Shown one piece after another: positions 63,431-64,000 of a stretch of 64,000 nucleotides of DNA. The DNA comes from Diogma glabrata (Eukaryota; Arthropoda; Insecta; Diptera; Cylindrotomidae), in contig OY856187.1 in assembly GCA_963693315.1 (NCBI GenBank), forward strand, positions 387,733,685 through 387,797,684, read 5' to 3'. Both the position numbers and the translations under genes were made by a program. Below the pieces are notes generated by a model. The model was not told the DNA's origin and ran no database searches. It saw only the letters and a list, made by a program, of their open reading frames with translations. Numbering within the stretch: the stretch's first letter is position 1; every line of letters begins with the position of its first letter.

Positions 63431-64000
63431 TTTTTTTGCAAAATTTTTGTCAAAAAAAAAATTGAAAAAATATGCTGGCGGTAATCTCTAGATGTCAATT
63501 TAAGCGAAATAAGTCAAAATACCAGGTTTGCTACCTTAAACAGGCCATAAATTGATAACCAAAATTTTACATTTGAAACCAAAGCTGGTGCTGTGGCTAA
63601 ACCCGCTTACCAATTATGCTATAACTTGAGGTAGGGGATTGTTTTGGACCCACCTTTCAGTTTATATGCCATTCCCAAAGATTTGCGACAACTTTTTTTT
63701 TCGCTAAAAAAACAGGTAAGGGGTTAACCCATGCTTTTTTTGCAAAATTTTTGTCAAAAAAAAAATTGAAAAAATATGCTGGCGGTAATCTCTAGATGTC
63801 AATTTAAGCGAAATAAGTCAAAATACCAGGTTTGCTACCTTAAACAGGCCATAAATTGATAACCAAAATTTTACATTTGAAACCAAAGCTGGTGCTGTGG
63901 CTAAACCCGCTTACCAATTATGCTATAACTTGAGGTAGGGGATTGTTTTGGACCCACCTTTCAGATTATATGCCATTCCCCAAGATTTGCGACAACTTTT

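Larger units (their letters stand above)
11659..64000 (+). repeat. Giant 304-305 bp satellite array, about 170 monomers, continues past window
   Basis: The start word AAAGCTGGTG recurs at 11701, 12006, 12310, 12615, 12920 and onward to 63885, always head to tail, with no inverted copy noticed. Offsets below are from that word. The monomer contains GCTTACCAATTATGC (25-39), TTGAGGTAGGGGATTG (46-61), CCATTCCCCAAGATTTGCGA (89-108), a T-run, TCGCTAAAAAAACAGG (121-136), the palindrome GGGTTAACCC (141-150), several A/T tracts (154-196), CGGTAATCTCTAGATGTC (203-220) and GCGAAATAAGTC (228-239). Copies differ by only a few bases each. Every frame is broken by stops, so it is non-coding; the 60-codon open frame at 53687-53869 arises from point changes in one copy. 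Such arrays are typical of pericentromeric or subtelomeric heterochromatin. A satellite name is not recognised. Confidence 0.98.
47571..64000 (+). repeat. Satellite domain C (about 54 monomers, open at right edge)
   Basis: Marked by ATAAATTGATAACCAAAATT with TGCTGGCGG. Further local markers are CAGATTATATGCC versus CAGTTTATATGCC, CGCTCAAAAAACAGG (56,727-57,640 and again 63,100-63,410), and ATTCCCAAAGATTT (58,208; 59,422; 60,030; 60,341; 61,248; 63,671). One copy near 48,561 has the domain-B end GCAAACC. The array is unbroken at position 64,000. Confidence 0.9.

Noticed and set aside
11701..64000. CRISPR-like array or bacterial repeat system
   Set aside because: The whole 304-bp unit is repeated, with no unique spacers and no cas genes, and the DNA is clearly eukaryotic.
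11820..64000. A9/A10 and T8/T9 run-length differences as biological variants
   Set aside because: Homopolymer lengths are the least reliable part of any assembly. They were used only where supported by other linked changes.

Overview
The window looks like insect nuclear DNA, probably from a fly-like species. It is AT-rich, has one intron-bearing eukaryotic gene, transposon debris, and no bacterial-style gene packing. The best taxonomic clue is a secreted lipase resembling the expanded insect pancreatic-lipase-like / phospholipase A1 family. Assignment to Diptera is inference only.

Layout. Positions 1-7.2 kb are gene-poor and hold: a repeat-like segment at the left edge; a 64-bp minisatellite (557-1058); about 3 kb of AT-rich DNA in which I see no gene; a 1.1-kb non-autonomous DNA transposon with terminal and subterminal inverted repeats (4746-5863); a small perfect-looking hairpin beside it; and the decayed RNase H / C-terminal end of a non-LTR retrotransposon (6669-7040). 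One convincing protein gene lies on the minus strand at 7348-8442. It has a TATA box, a 57-bp intron that interrupts the signal peptide in frame, an intact Ser-Asp-His triad and a polyadenylation signal.

From 9.4 to 11.27 kb there is an old, heavily diverged tandem array of about 205-bp units. After a 400-bp spacer, a very large satellite begins sharply near 11.66 kb and runs off the right edge: more than 52 kb, about 170 head-to-tail copies of a 304-305 bp monomer, nearly identical throughout and non-coding. It splits into three consecutive subfamily domains (A to about 17.8 kb, B about 18.6-47.6 kb, C 47.6 kb to the end). Inside them, shared rare variants reveal several multi-monomer duplications (2, 3, 4, about 9 and about 20 monomers).

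The main new observation is that the diverged 205-bp array and the 304-bp satellite share a recognisable module of about 110 bp, so the old array looks like a fossil relative of the young satellite. Others are a recurrent indel hotspot at a GGGTTAACCC palindrome in the monomer, phased A-tracts, and a consensus splice acceptor/donor pair in every monomer. Together the picture is of a euchromatin-to-satellite (pericentromeric or subtelomeric) boundary with a lipase gene about 3 kb from the satellite edge. No multi-gene system is present.
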